Source of the DNA: Auanema rhodensis
Taxonomy: Eukaryota > Nematoda > Chromadorea > Rhabditida > Rhabditidae
Reading direction: 5' to 3'
Assembly: GCA_964057225.1 (NCBI GenBank)
Contig: OZ059895.1
Coordinates: 13,206,001-13,270,000 of the forward strand
Length of the DNA: 64,000 bases
The notes beneath the pieces are model-generated. The model saw only the letters and a list, made by a program, of their open reading frames with translations, searched no databases and was not told the origin of the DNA. A program made the position numbers and the translations under genes. This document shows, in pieces, positions 25,724-36,852 of this stretch. The stretch's first letter is position 1. Each line of letters opens with the position of its first letter.

Positions 25724-25841
25724 GCTTACGACCATACCACGTTGAAAGTACGCCATCCCGTCCGATCTGGCAAGTCAAGCAACGTTGGGCCCGGTTAGTA
25801 CTTGGATCGGAGACGGCTTGGGAATCCCGGGTGCCGTAAGC
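25724..25841 (+). rRNA. 5S ribosomal RNA
   Basis: Consensus gene. Confidence 0.95.
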
Positions 25842-26252
25842 TTTTCAAATTTTTTTAACGATCATACCACGTTGAAAGTACGCCGTGCAGCTGATTTTCA
25901 ATTTTATCTCTTCCGTAACAAATGTTTTTAATTTTCTAGCAGTTTTACTTAGATAGCTCAACCCAAGGCATCAAAATATCTTCAATCTTATTTCTATATT
26001 ACAGTTATAAACCAGTAGTTTATGAACCTTCATCTTAACTTTACTGTTTCTATCTATTTCCTATTGAAACAAACATTGTTTTAACACTATACAACTGTGA
26101 AACCTTTTTTAATTTATTGTATTTGGAGCTCATAAGATTTGATATCATCGAGGAATTTAGATGTAACGTAGAAAATTACATAACTAACATGAAATTGGAA
26201 AAAAAACAATAAGGAGGATAAGTATGTAAATCATTGAATATCAGGTATTTTC

Positions 26253-26370
26253 GCTTACGACCATACCACGTTGAAAGTACGCCATCCTGTCCGATCTGGC
26301 AAGTCAAGCAACGTTGGGCCCGGTTAGTACTTGGATCGGAGACGGCTTGGGAATCCCGGGTGCCGTAAGC
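26253..26370 (+). rRNA. 5S ribosomal RNA
   Basis: Carries C36T. Confidence 0.93.
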
Positions 26371-26782
26371 TTTTCAATTTTTTTTAACGATCATACCACG
26401 TTGAAAGTACGCAATGCAGCTGATTTTCAATTTTATCTCTTCCGTAACAAATGTTTTTAATTTTCTAGCAGTTTTACTTAGATAGCTCAACCCAAGGCAT
26501 CAAAATATCTTCAATCTTATTTCTATATTACAGTTATAAACCAGTAGTTTATGAACCTTCATCTTAACTTTACTGTTTCTATCTATTTCCTATTGAAACA
26601 AACATTGTTTTAACACTATACAACTGTGAAACCTTTTTTAATTTATTGTATTTGGAGCTCATAAGATTTGATATCATCGAGGAATTTAGATGTAACGTAG
26701 AAAATTACATAACTAACATGAAATTGGAAAAAAAAACAATAACGAGGATAAGTATGTAAATCATTGAATATCAGATATTTTC

Positions 26783-26900
26783 GCTTTCGACCATACCACG
26801 TTGAAAGTACGCCATCCCGTCCGATCTGGCAAGTCAAGCAACGTTGGGCCCGGTTAGTACTTGGATCGGAGACGGCTTGGGAATCCCGGGTGCCGTAAGC
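26783..26900 (+). rRNA. 5S ribosomal RNA
   Basis: Carries A5T. Confidence 0.9.
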
Positions 26901-27311
26901 TTTTCAATTTTTTTTAACGATCATACCACGTTGAAAGTACGCAATGCAGCTGATTTTCAATTTTATCTCTTCCGTAACAAATGTTTTTAATTTTCTAGCA
27001 GTTTTACTTAGATAGCTCAACCCAAGGCATCAAAATATCTTCAATCTTATTTCTATATTACAGTTATAAACCAGTAGTTTATGAACCTTCATCTTAACTT
27101 TACTGTTTCTATCTATTTCCTATTGAAACAAACATTGTTTTAACACTATACAACTGTGAAACCTTTTTTAATTTATTGTATTTGGAGCTCATAAGATTTG
27201 ATATCATCGAGGAATTTAGATGTAACGTAGAAAATTACATAACTAACATGAAATTGGAAAAAAAACAATAACGAGGATAAGTATGTAAATCATTGAATAT
27301 CAGATATTTTC

Positions 27312-27429
27312 GCTTACGACCATACCACGTTGAAAGTACGCCATCCCGTCCGATCTGGCAAGTCAAGCAACGTTGGGCCCGGTTAGTACTTGGATCGGAG
27401 ACGGCTTGGGAATCCCGGGTGCCGTAAGC
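27312..27429 (+). rRNA. 5S ribosomal RNA
   Basis: Consensus copy. Confidence 0.95.
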
Positions 27430-27840
27430 TTTTCAAATTTTTTTAACGATCATACCACGTTGAAAGTACGCCGTGCAGCTGATTTTCAATTTTATCTCTT
27501 CCGTAACAAATGTTTTTAATTTTCTAGCAGTTTTACTTAGATAGCTCAACCCAAGGCATCAAAATATCTTCAATCTTATTTCTATATTACAGTTATAAAC
27601 CAGTAGTTTATGAACCTTCATCTTAACTTTACTGTTTCTATCTATTTCCTATTGAAACAAACATTGTTTTAACACTATACAACTGTGAAACCTTTTTTAA
27701 TTTATTGTATTTGGAGCTCATAAGATTTGATATCATCGAGGAATTTAGATGTAACGTAGAAAATTACATAACTAACATGAAATTAGAAAAAAAACAATAA
27801 CGAGGATAAGTATGTAAATCATTGAATATCAGATATTTTC

Positions 27841-27958
27841 GCTTACGACCATACCACGTTGAAAGTACGCCATCCCGTCCGATCTGGCAAGTCAAGCAAC
27901 GTTGGGCCCGGTTAGTAGTTGGATCGGAGACGGCTTGGGAATCCCGGGTGCCGTAAGC
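27841..27958 (+). rRNA. 5S ribosomal RNA
   Basis: Carries C78G. Confidence 0.92.
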
Positions 27959-28369
27959 TTTTCAAATTTTTTTAACGATCATACCACGTTGAAAGTACGC
28001 CGTGCAGCTGATTTTCAATTTTATCTCTTCCGTAACAAATGTTTTTAATTTTCTAGCAGTTTTACTTAGATAGCTCAACCCAAGGCATCAAAATATCTTC
28101 AATCTTATTTCTATATTACAGTTATAAACCAGTAGTTTATGAACCTTCATCTTAACTTTACTGTTTCTATCTATTTCCTATTGAAACAAACATTGTTTTA
28201 ACACTATACAACTGTGAAACCTTTTTTAATTTATTGTATTTGGTGCTCATAAGATTTGATATCATCGAGGAATTTAGATGTAACGTAGAAAATTACATAA
28301 CTAACATGAAATTAGAAAAAAAACAATAACGAGGATAAGTATGTAAATCATTGAATATCAGATATTTTC

Positions 28370-28487
28370 GCTTACGACCATACCACGTTGAAAGTACGCC
28401 ATCCCGTCCGATCTGGCAAGTCAAGCAACGTTGGGCCCGGTTAGTACTTGGATCGGAGACGGCTTGGGAATCCCGGGTGCCGTAAGC
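28370..28487 (+). rRNA. 5S ribosomal RNA
   Basis: Consensus copy. Confidence 0.95.
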
Positions 28488-28898
28488 TTTTCAAATTTTT
28501 TTAACGATCATACCACGTTGAAAGTACGCCGTGCAGCTGATTTTCAATTTTATCTCTTCCGTAACAAATGTTTTTAATTTTCTAGCAGTTTTACTTAGAT
28601 AGCTCAACCCAAGGCATCAAAATATCTTCAATCTTATTTCTATATTACAGTTATAAACCAGTAGTTTATGAACCTTCATCTTAACTTTACTGTTTCTATC
28701 TATTTCCTATTGAAACAAACATTGTTTTAACACTATACAACTGTGAAACCTTTTTTAATTTATTGTATTTGGTGCTCATAAGATTTGATATCATCGAGGA
28801 ATTTAGATGTAACGTAGAAAATTACATAACTAACATGAAATTGGAAAAAAAACAATAACGAGGATAAGTATGTAAATCATTGAATATCAGGTATTTTC

Positions 28899-29016
28899 GC
28901 TTACGACCATACCACGTTGAAAGTACGCCATCCTGTCCGATCTGGCAAGTCAAGCAACGTTGGGCCCGGTTAGTACTTGGATCGGAGACGGCTTGGGAAT
29001 CCCGGGTGCCGTAAGC
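28899..29016 (+). rRNA. 5S ribosomal RNA
   Basis: Carries C36T. Confidence 0.93.
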
Positions 29017-29427
29017 TTTTCAATTTTTTTTAACGATCATACCACGTTGAAAGTACGCAATGCAGCTGATTTTCAATTTTATCTCTTCCGTAACAAATGT
29101 TTTTAATTTTCTAGCAGTTTTACTTAGATAGCTCAACCCGAGGCATCAAAATATCTTCAATCTTATTTCTATATTACAGTTATAAACCAGTAGTTTATGA
29201 ACCTTCATCTTAACTTTACTGTTTCTATCTATTTCCTATTGAAACAAACATTGTTTTAACACTATACAACTGTGAAACCTTTTTTAATTTATTGTATTTG
29301 GAGCTCATAAGATTTGATATCATCGAGGAATTTAGATGTAACGTAGAAAACTACATAACTAACATGAAATTGGAAAAAAAACAATAACGAGGATAAGTAT
29401 GTAAATCATTGAATATCAGGTATTTTC

Positions 29428-29545
29428 GCTTACGACCATACCACGTTGAAAGTACGCCATCCCGTCCGATCTGGCAAGTCAAGCAACGTTGGGCCCGGTT
29501 AGTACTTGGATCGGAGACGGCTTGGGAATCCCGGGTGCCGTAAGC
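29428..29545 (+). rRNA. 5S ribosomal RNA
   Basis: Consensus copy. Confidence 0.95.
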
Positions 29546-29956
29546 TTTTCAAATTTTTTTAACGGTCATACCACGTTGAAAGTACGCCGTGCAGCTGATT
29601 TTCAATTTTATCTCTTCCGTAACAAATGTTTTTAATTTTCTAGCAGTTTTACTTAGATAGCTCAACCCAAGGCATCAAAATATCTTCAATCTTATTTCTA
29701 TATTACAGTTATAAACCAGTAGTTTATGAACCTTCATCTTAACTTTACTGTTTCTATCTATTTCCTATTGAAACAAACATTGTTTTAACACTATACAACT
29801 GTGAAACCTTTTTTAATTTATTGTATTTGGAGCTCATAAGATTTGATATCATCGAGGAATTTAGATGTAACGTAGAAAATTACATAACTAACATGAAATT
29901 AGAAAAAAAACAATAACGAGGATAAGTATGTAAATCATTGAATATCAGATATTTTC

Positions 29957-30074
29957 GCTTACGACCATACCACGTTGAAAGTACGCCATCCCGTCCGATC
30001 TGGCAAGTCAAGCAACGTTGGGCCCGGTTAGTACTTGGATCGGAGACGGCTTGGGAATCCCGGGTGCCGTAAGC
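29957..30074 (+). rRNA. 5S ribosomal RNA
   Basis: Consensus copy. Confidence 0.95.
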
Positions 30075-30485
30075 TTTTCAAATTTTTTTAACGATCATAC
30101 CACGTTGAAAGTACGCCGTGCAGCTGATTTTCAATTTTATCTCTTCCGTAACAAATGTTTTTAATTTTCTAGCAGTTTTACTTAGATAGCTCAACCCAAG
30201 GCATCAAAATATCTTCAATCTTATTTCTATATTACAGTTATAAACCAGTAGTTTATGAACCTTCATCTTAACTTTACTGTTTCTATCTATTTCCTATTGA
30301 AACAAACATTGTTTTAACACTATACAACTGTGAAACCTTTTTTAATTTATTGTATTTGGTGCTCATAAGATTTGATATCATCGAGGAATTTAGATGTAAC
30401 GTAGAAAATTACATAACTAACATGAAATTGGAAAAAAAACAATAACGAGGATAAGTATGTAAATCATTGAATATCAGGTATTTTC

Positions 30486-30603
30486 GCTTACGACCATACC
30501 ACGTTGAAAGTACGCCATCCTGTCCGATCTGGCAAGTCAAGCAACGTTGGGCCCGGTTAGTACTTGGATCGGAGACGGCTTGGGAATCCCGGGTGCCGTA
30601 AGC
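30486..30603 (+). rRNA. 5S ribosomal RNA
   Basis: Carries C36T. Confidence 0.93.
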
Positions 30604-31014
30604 TTTTCAATTTTTTTTAACGATCATACCACGTTGAAAGTACGCAATGCAGCTGATTTTCAATTTTATCTCTTCCGTAACAAATGTTTTTAATTTTCTA
30701 GCAGTTTTACTTAGATAGCTCAACCCAAGGCATCAAAATATCTTCAATCTTATTTCTATATTACAGTTATAAACCAGTAGTTTATGAACCTTCATCTTAA
30801 CTTTACTGTTTCTATCTATTTCCTATTGAAACAAACATTGTTTTAACACTATACAACTGTGAAACCTTTTTTAATTTATTGTATTTGGAGCTCATAAGAT
30901 TTGATATCATCGAGGAATTTAGATGTAACGTAGAAAATTACATAACTAACATGAAATTGGAAAAAAAACAATAACGAGGATAAGTATGTAAATCATTGAA
31001 TATCAGGTATTTTC

Positions 31015-31132
31015 GCTTACGACCATACCACGTTGAAAGTACGCCATCCCGTCCGATCTGGCAAGTCAAGCAACGTTGGGCCCGGTTAGTACTTGGATCG
31101 GAGACGGCTTGGGAATCCCGGGTGCCGTAAGC
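31015..31132 (+). rRNA. 5S ribosomal RNA
   Basis: Consensus copy. Confidence 0.95.
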
Positions 31133-31543
31133 TTTTCAATTTTTTTTAACGATCATACCACGTTGAAAGTACGCAATGCAGCTGATTTTCAATTTTATCT
31201 CTTCCGTAACAAATGTTTTTAATTTTCTAGCAGTTTTACTTAGATAGCTCAACCCAAGGCATCAAAATATCTTCAATCTTATTTCTATATTACAGTTATA
31301 AACCAGTAGTTTATGAACCTTCATCTTAACTTTACTGTTTCTATCTATTTCCTATTGAAACAAACATTGTTTTAACACTATACAACTGTGAAACCTTTTT
31401 TAATTTATTGTATTTGGAGCTCATAAGATTTGATATCATCGAGGAATTTAGATGTAACGTAGAAAATTACATAACTAACATGAAATTGGAAAAAAAACAA
31501 TAACGAGGATAAGTATGTAAATCATTGAATATCAGGTATTTTC

Positions 31544-31661
31544 GCTTACGACCATACCACGTTGAAAGTACGCCATCCCGTCCGATCTGGCAAGTCAAGC
31601 AACGTTGGGCCCGGTTAGTACTTGGATCGGAGACGGCTTGGGAATCCCGGGTGCCGTAAGC
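31544..31661 (+). rRNA. 5S ribosomal RNA
   Basis: Consensus copy. Confidence 0.95.
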
Positions 31662-32072
31662 TTTTCAATTTTTTTTAACGATCATACCACGTTGAAAGTA
31701 CGCAATGCAGCTGATTTTCAATTTTATCTCTTCCGTAACAAATGTTTTTAATTTTCTAGCAGTTTTACTTAGATAGCTCAACCCAAGGCATCAAAATATC
31801 TTCAATCTTATTTCTATATTACAGTTATAAACCAGTAGTTTATGAACCTTCATCTTAACTTTACTGTTTCTATCTATTTCCTATTGAAACAAACATTGTT
31901 TTAACACTATACAACTGTGAAACCTTTTTTAATTTATTGTATTTGGAGCTCATAAGATTTGATATCATCGAGGAATTTAGATGTAACGTAGAAAATTACA
32001 TAACTAACATGAAATTGGAAAAAAAACAATAACGAGGATAAGTATGTAAATCATTGAATATCAGATATTTTC

Positions 32073-32190
32073 GCTTACGACCATACCACGTTGAAAGTAC
32101 GCCATCCCGTCCGATCTGGCAAGTCAAGCAACGTTGGGCCCGGTTAGTACTTGGATCGGAGACGGCTTGGGAATCCCGGGTGCCGTAAGC
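32073..32190 (+). rRNA. 5S ribosomal RNA
   Basis: Consensus copy. Confidence 0.95.
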
Positions 32191-32601
32191 TTTTCAAATT
32201 TTTTTAACGATCATACCACGTTGAAAGTACGCCGTGCAGCTGATTTTCAATTTTATCTCTTCCGTAACAAATGTTTTTAATTTTCTAGCAGTTTTACTTA
32301 GATAGCTCAACCCAAGGCATCAAAATATCTTCAATCTTATTTCTATATTACAGTTATAAACCAGTAGTTTATGAACCTTCATCTTAACTTTACTGTTTCT
32401 ATCTATTTCCTATTGAAACAAACATTGTTTTAACACTATACAACTGTGAAACCTTTTTCAATTTATTGTATTTGGAGCTCATAAGATTTGATATCATCGA
32501 GGAATTTAGATGTAACGTAGAAAATTACATAACTAACATGAAATTGGAAAAAAAACAATAACGAGGATAAGTATGTAAATCATTGAATATCAGGTATTTT
32601 C

Positions 32602-32719
32602 GCTTACGACCATACCACGCTGAAAGTACGCCATCCCGTCCGATCTGGCAAGTCAAGCAACGTTGGGCCCGGTTAGTACTTGGATCGGAGACGGCTTGGG
32701 AATCCCGGGTGCCGTAAGC
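32602..32719 (+). rRNA. 5S ribosomal RNA
   Basis: Carries T19C. Confidence 0.92.
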
Positions 32720-33131
32720 TTTTCAAATTTTTTTAACGATCATACCACGTTGAAAGTACGCAATGCAGCTGATTTTCAATTTTATCTCTTCCGTAACAAA
32801 TGTTTTTAATTTTCTAGCAGTTTTACTTAGATAGCTCAACCCAAGGCATCAAAATATCTTCAATCTTATTTCTATATTACAGTTATAAACCAGTAGTTTA
32901 TGAACCTTCATCTTAACTTTACTGTTTCTATCTATTTCCTATTGAAACAAACATTGTTTTAACACTATACAACTGTGAAACCTTTTTTAATTTATTGTAT
33001 TTGGAGCTCATAAGATTTGATATCATCGAGGAATTTAGATGTAACGTAGAAAATTACATAACTAACATGAAATTGGAAAAAAAAACAATAACGAGGATAA
33101 GTATGTAAATCATTGAATATCAGATATTTTT

Positions 33132-33249
33132 GCTTACGACCATACCACGTTGAAAGTACGCCATCCCGTCCGATCTGGCAAGTCAAGCAACGTTGGGCCC
33201 GGTTAGTACTTGGATCGAAGACGGCTTGGGAATCCCGGGTGCCGTAAGC
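33132..33249 (+). rRNA. 5S ribosomal RNA
   Basis: Carries G87A, in the box C region; the base before the gene is t instead of c. Confidence 0.92.
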
Positions 33250-33660
33250 TTTTCAAATTTTTTTAACGATCATACCACGTTGAAAGTACGCCATGCAGCT
33301 GATTTTTAATTTTATCTCTTCCGTAACAAATGTTTTCAATTTTCCAGCAGTTTTACTTAGATAGCTCAACCCAAGGCAGCGAATTATCTCTAATCTTATT
33401 CCTATATTACAGTTATAAACCAGTAGTTTATGAACCTTCATCTTAACTTTACTGTTTCTATCTATTTCCTTTTGAAACAAACATTGTTTTAACACTATAC
33501 AACTGTGAAACCTTTTTTAATTTATTGTATTTGGAGCTCATAAGATTTGATATCATCGAGGAATTTAGATGTAACGTAGAAAATTACATAACTAACATGA
33601 AATTGGAAAAAAAACAATAACGAGGATAAGTATGTAAATCATTGAATATCAGGTATTTTC

Positions 33661-33778
33661 GCTTACGACCATACCACGTTGAAAGTACGCCATCCCGTCC
33701 GATCTGGCAAGTCAAGCAACGTTGGGCCCGGTTAGTACTTGGATCGGAGACGGCTTGGGAATCCCGGGTGCCGTAAGC
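33661..33778 (+). rRNA. 5S ribosomal RNA
   Basis: Consensus gene; its downstream 26-bp fragment has an extra change (ccacgtaga). Confidence 0.95.
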
Positions 33779-34189
33779 TTTTCAATTTTTTTTAACGATC
33801 ATACCACGTAGAAAGTACGCAATGCAGCTGATTTTCAATTTTATCTCTTCCGTAACAAATGTTTTTAATTTTCTAGCAGTTTTACTTAGATAGCTCAACC
33901 CAAGGCATCAAAATATCTTCAATCTTATTTCTATATTACAGTTATAAACCAGTAGTTTATGAACCTTCATCTTAACTTTACTGTTTCTATCTATTTCCTA
34001 TTGAAACAAACATTGTTTTAACACTATACAACTGTGAAACCTTTTTTAATTTATTGTATTTGGAGCTCATAAGATTTGATATCATCGAGGAATTTAGATG
34101 TAACGTAGAAAATTACATAACTAACATGAAATTGGAAAAAAAACAATAACGAGGATAAGTATGTAAATCATTGAATATCAGATATTTTC

Positions 34190-34307
34190 GCTTACGACCA
34201 TACCACGTTGAAAGTACGCCATCCCGTCCGATCTGGCAAGTCAAGCAACGTTGGGCCCGGTTAGTACTTGGATCGGAGACGGCTTGGGAATCCCGGGTGC
34301 CGTAAGC
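34190..34307 (+). rRNA. 5S ribosomal RNA
   Basis: Consensus copy. Confidence 0.95.
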
Positions 34308-34718
34308 TTTTCAAATTTTTTTAACGATCATACCACGTTGAAAGTACGCCGTGCAGCTGATTTTCAATTTTATCTCTTCCGTAACAAATGTTTTTAATTT
34401 TCTAGCAGTTTTACTTAGATAGCTCAACCCAAGGCATCAAAATATCTTCAATCTTATTTCTATATTACAGTTATAAACCAGTAGTTTATGAACCTTCATC
34501 TTAACTTTACTGTTTCTATCTATTTCCTATTGAAACAAACATTGTTTTAACACTATACAACTGTGAAACCTTTTTTAATTTATTGTATTTGGTGCTCATA
34601 AGATTTGATATCATCGAGGAATTTAGATGTAACGTAGAAAATTACATAACTAACATGAAATTGGAAAAAAAACAATAACGAGGATAAGTATGTAAATCAT
34701 TGAATATCAGGTATTTTC

Positions 34719-34836
34719 GCTTACGACCATACCACGTTGAAAGTACGCCATCCTGTCCGATCTGGCAAGTCAAGCAACGTTGGGCCCGGTTAGTACTTGG
34801 ATCGGAGACGGCTTGGGAATCCCGGGTGCCGTAAGC
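34719..34836 (+). rRNA. 5S ribosomal RNA
   Basis: Carries C36T; last gene before element A, which lies in this unit's downstream spacer. Confidence 0.93.
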
Positions 34837-35179
34837 TTTTCAATTTTTTTTAACGATCATACCACGTTGAAAGTACGCAATGCAGCTGATTTTCAATTTT
34901 ATCTCTTCCGTAACAAATGTTTTTAATTTTCTAGCAGTTTTACTTAGATAGCTCAACCCAAGGCATCAAAATATCTTCAATCTTATTTCTATATTACAGT
35001 TATAAACCAGTAGTTTATGAACCTTCATCTTAACTTTACTGTTTCTATCTATTTCCTATAGAAACAAACATTGTTTTAACACTATACAACTGTGAAACCT
35101 TTTTTAATTTATTGTATTTGGAGCTCATAAGATTTGATATCATCGAGGAATTTAGATGTAACGTAGAAAATTACATAAC

Positions 35180-35183
35180 TAAC
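35180..35183. repeat. Target site duplication, left of element A
   Basis: TAAC, repeated at 47514-47517. Removing the element and one copy restores the normal spacer order. Confidence 0.85.
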
Positions 35184-35608
35184 TGTTACATACATATCTC
35201 AAAGGAAAGCAGCTGACCATGGCAGCTGCTATTATTAAACTAATGCAGATAGTTTTTAAGCAATTCTGAGAATATTCTAGATGCACTTTTTATAAGCTTT
35301 GTAACAATTTGTGTAAACTGAGTAGGAGTTGTATGGATATATAAACCTGAGTCCTCAAGACTCAGGCATCTCATTATCTCATTATCTCATTATCTTACTT
35401 TCTCTTTATCTTCTTTATATTCTCTTTCTTAACTCTAGCTTAAATCTTTGTATAATTATATTATAATGCGAACAATAAACCTTTATATATTTGATCTCTT
35501 GTTTCTTATTTCACCTTACATTACACACTTATATTTAAAATCATACTCATCGTCTCATAATCTGTTTGGATATCTCAACTTGGAACCATTGAGAATCTAA
35601 ATGGAACG
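35184..35608 (+). repeat. Element A 5' LTR
   Basis: Starts TGTTACATAC and ends AAATGGAACG. It carries a TATA box (TATATAAA, 35338-35345), an 8-bp hairpin CCTGAGTC/GACTCAGG at 35346-35366 just after it, and AATAAA at 35474-35479. The LTR ends are not perfect inverted repeats (TGTT at one end, AACG at the other). Near the left end, AGCAGCT (35208-35214) and AGCTGCT (35224-35230) form an inverted repeat. Confidence 0.93.
35338..35345 (+). promoter_or_regulatory. LTR TATA box, element A
   Basis: TATATAAA followed by CC(T/C); the same TATATAAACC string occurs in the element B LTR and the solo LTR, marking the probable Pol II start of the genomic RNA. Confidence 0.7.
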
Positions 35609-35626
35609 TGGAGGTTCCGCCGAGAT
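35609..35626 (+). promoter_or_regulatory. Primer-binding site (tRNA-Gln), element A
   Basis: TGGAGGTTCCGCCGAGAT directly after the LTR. Its complement matches the 3' end of eukaryotic tRNA-Gln (acceptor ...GGAACCT plus CCA) with one difference that would pair as a wobble. The bases CGAGATCCT (35621-35629) and AGGATCTCG (35641-35649) form a 9-bp hairpin that overlaps its 3' edge. Confidence 0.8.
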
Positions 35627-36852
35627 CCTTCCTTTTGGACAGGATCTCGTAAAGGAACTCAAGCGCTACCGTCTACATCTCTTATTCAATTAAAAATCTT
35701 ATCTCTCTCTTAAAGTTAGCTTATAATATTTTCTTAAAAACTCTAAAACTTTTCTATTAAAAATTATATCCAAAAACTCTTTACAAAAACTCAGTCTTCC
35801 ATTCATTATATTCTCATAAAATTATTCATAAGAGTACTTATATCATTTATCATTCTCTCTATCCAAAATCCTATATACGAAAATTATTCAAATTCAATAA
35901 TTAACTTTTCTAAGAATTATAAGTTTATTTTCACATTTTTTGAACAAAAATAGTTAAGTTCTTTATAAAATTAATTTAGAATTAAGAAATAAAAAAAGAA
36001 TATTGCTTCTATACCTCTCAATCTTAATCATCTTATCATATTATCTGAATCTTCATCTTATCATACTATCTTAATCATCCTATCATACCATATTTTTATT
36101 ATTTTCTTTATGTTCGTTTATAAAACTATTATTCTTATGCTACTACACTGTATTCTCATAAACCCACCCCTTCCCCCCCCCCCCGTTATTTCATAAACAA
36201 GAAATCCCGTGTTAAACACGACAGTAAAAATATTTATTAGGCGCAGCGTATCCAAATTCCGATTACCTTAGCACCTGAAAATACGAAAAATAATTAAATT
36301 AATCAATAAGTTTTAACTCATACGCAAAAACCATCCCCCTCGTTAAGAATAATGCCAGACACTCAAGAGACTCGAGCGGAGGCCGACACTCAGGATAAGA
36401 CGTACGCCCCATGAAATAATTAGAGAATTTTTGAATTGAAATCTGCCCCACATTGATATAAATAATAAGAGTGGTCTCGCCATCATAGAGTCAGGGAGCA
36501 GGATGCAGAAGGCAGCTGACATACCTGTGACTCAGATAGGTTAATGAGGTCTGGGAAAATGAAATGATTGCGAAAATTCTATTTTGTATCCTTGTCCCAA
36601 AAGACTGGCGAACTATTAACTTTCATTTCATGCCTTTTTCACAATATAGAACTTGTCCCTTCGAAAAGGCACACTAGTTTCAAACCTGTGTTAGACCCGG
36701 ACAAGCTATATTGGTAAAGAGATTACTTGCAAGACTAGCTACCTTCATAAGAATCGCGCACACAAACCCAACATTATTCTTTACGTTTTTCTATATATAA
36801 AATTATTTCGGCACACGTTGGATATAACAAATTTCCTTACAGGATACCAACG
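35627..36852 (+). other. Element A 5' leader
   Basis: About 1.2 kb without a credible gene. The first half is AT-rich; a run of 12 C sits at 36173-36184; 36300-36760 is more GC-rich and may hold packaging or export signals, which I cannot identify by motif. It ends in ATTTCCTTACAG, a splice-acceptor-like site. Confidence 0.6.
36831..36842 (+). promoter_or_regulatory. Splice-acceptor-like site before gag, element A
   Basis: ATTTCCTTACAG, with AG at 36841-36842, 10 nt before the ATG. Element B has ATTTCCTTCCAG at the matching place, and both are followed by GA(T/A)ACCAAC. Either a leader intron or spliced-leader trans-splicing would fit. Confidence 0.55.

Larger units (their letters stand above)
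19577..35183 (+). repeat. 5S rDNA tandem array, right arm (5S genes on plus strand)
   Basis: 28 complete 5S genes and two 399-bp short units, transcribed rightward and so diverging from the left arm. Block duplications are visible: units at 20164/20693/21222 repeat at 21751/22280/22809 (1587 bp apart, with the same private changes), and 23338-25324 repeats at 25325-27311 (1987 bp apart, three long units plus one short). The 26-bp 5S fragment is seen for example at 19769-19794. Spacers hold nothing else I can identify. The last four bases, TAAC at 35180-35183, are the left target duplication of element A. Confidence 0.95.

Noticed and set aside
16139..33495. Recurring open frames of 60-110 codons in the 5S arrays
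   Set aside because: They run through the 5S gene and spacer, recur with the repeat, and open only where a chance change removes a stop.
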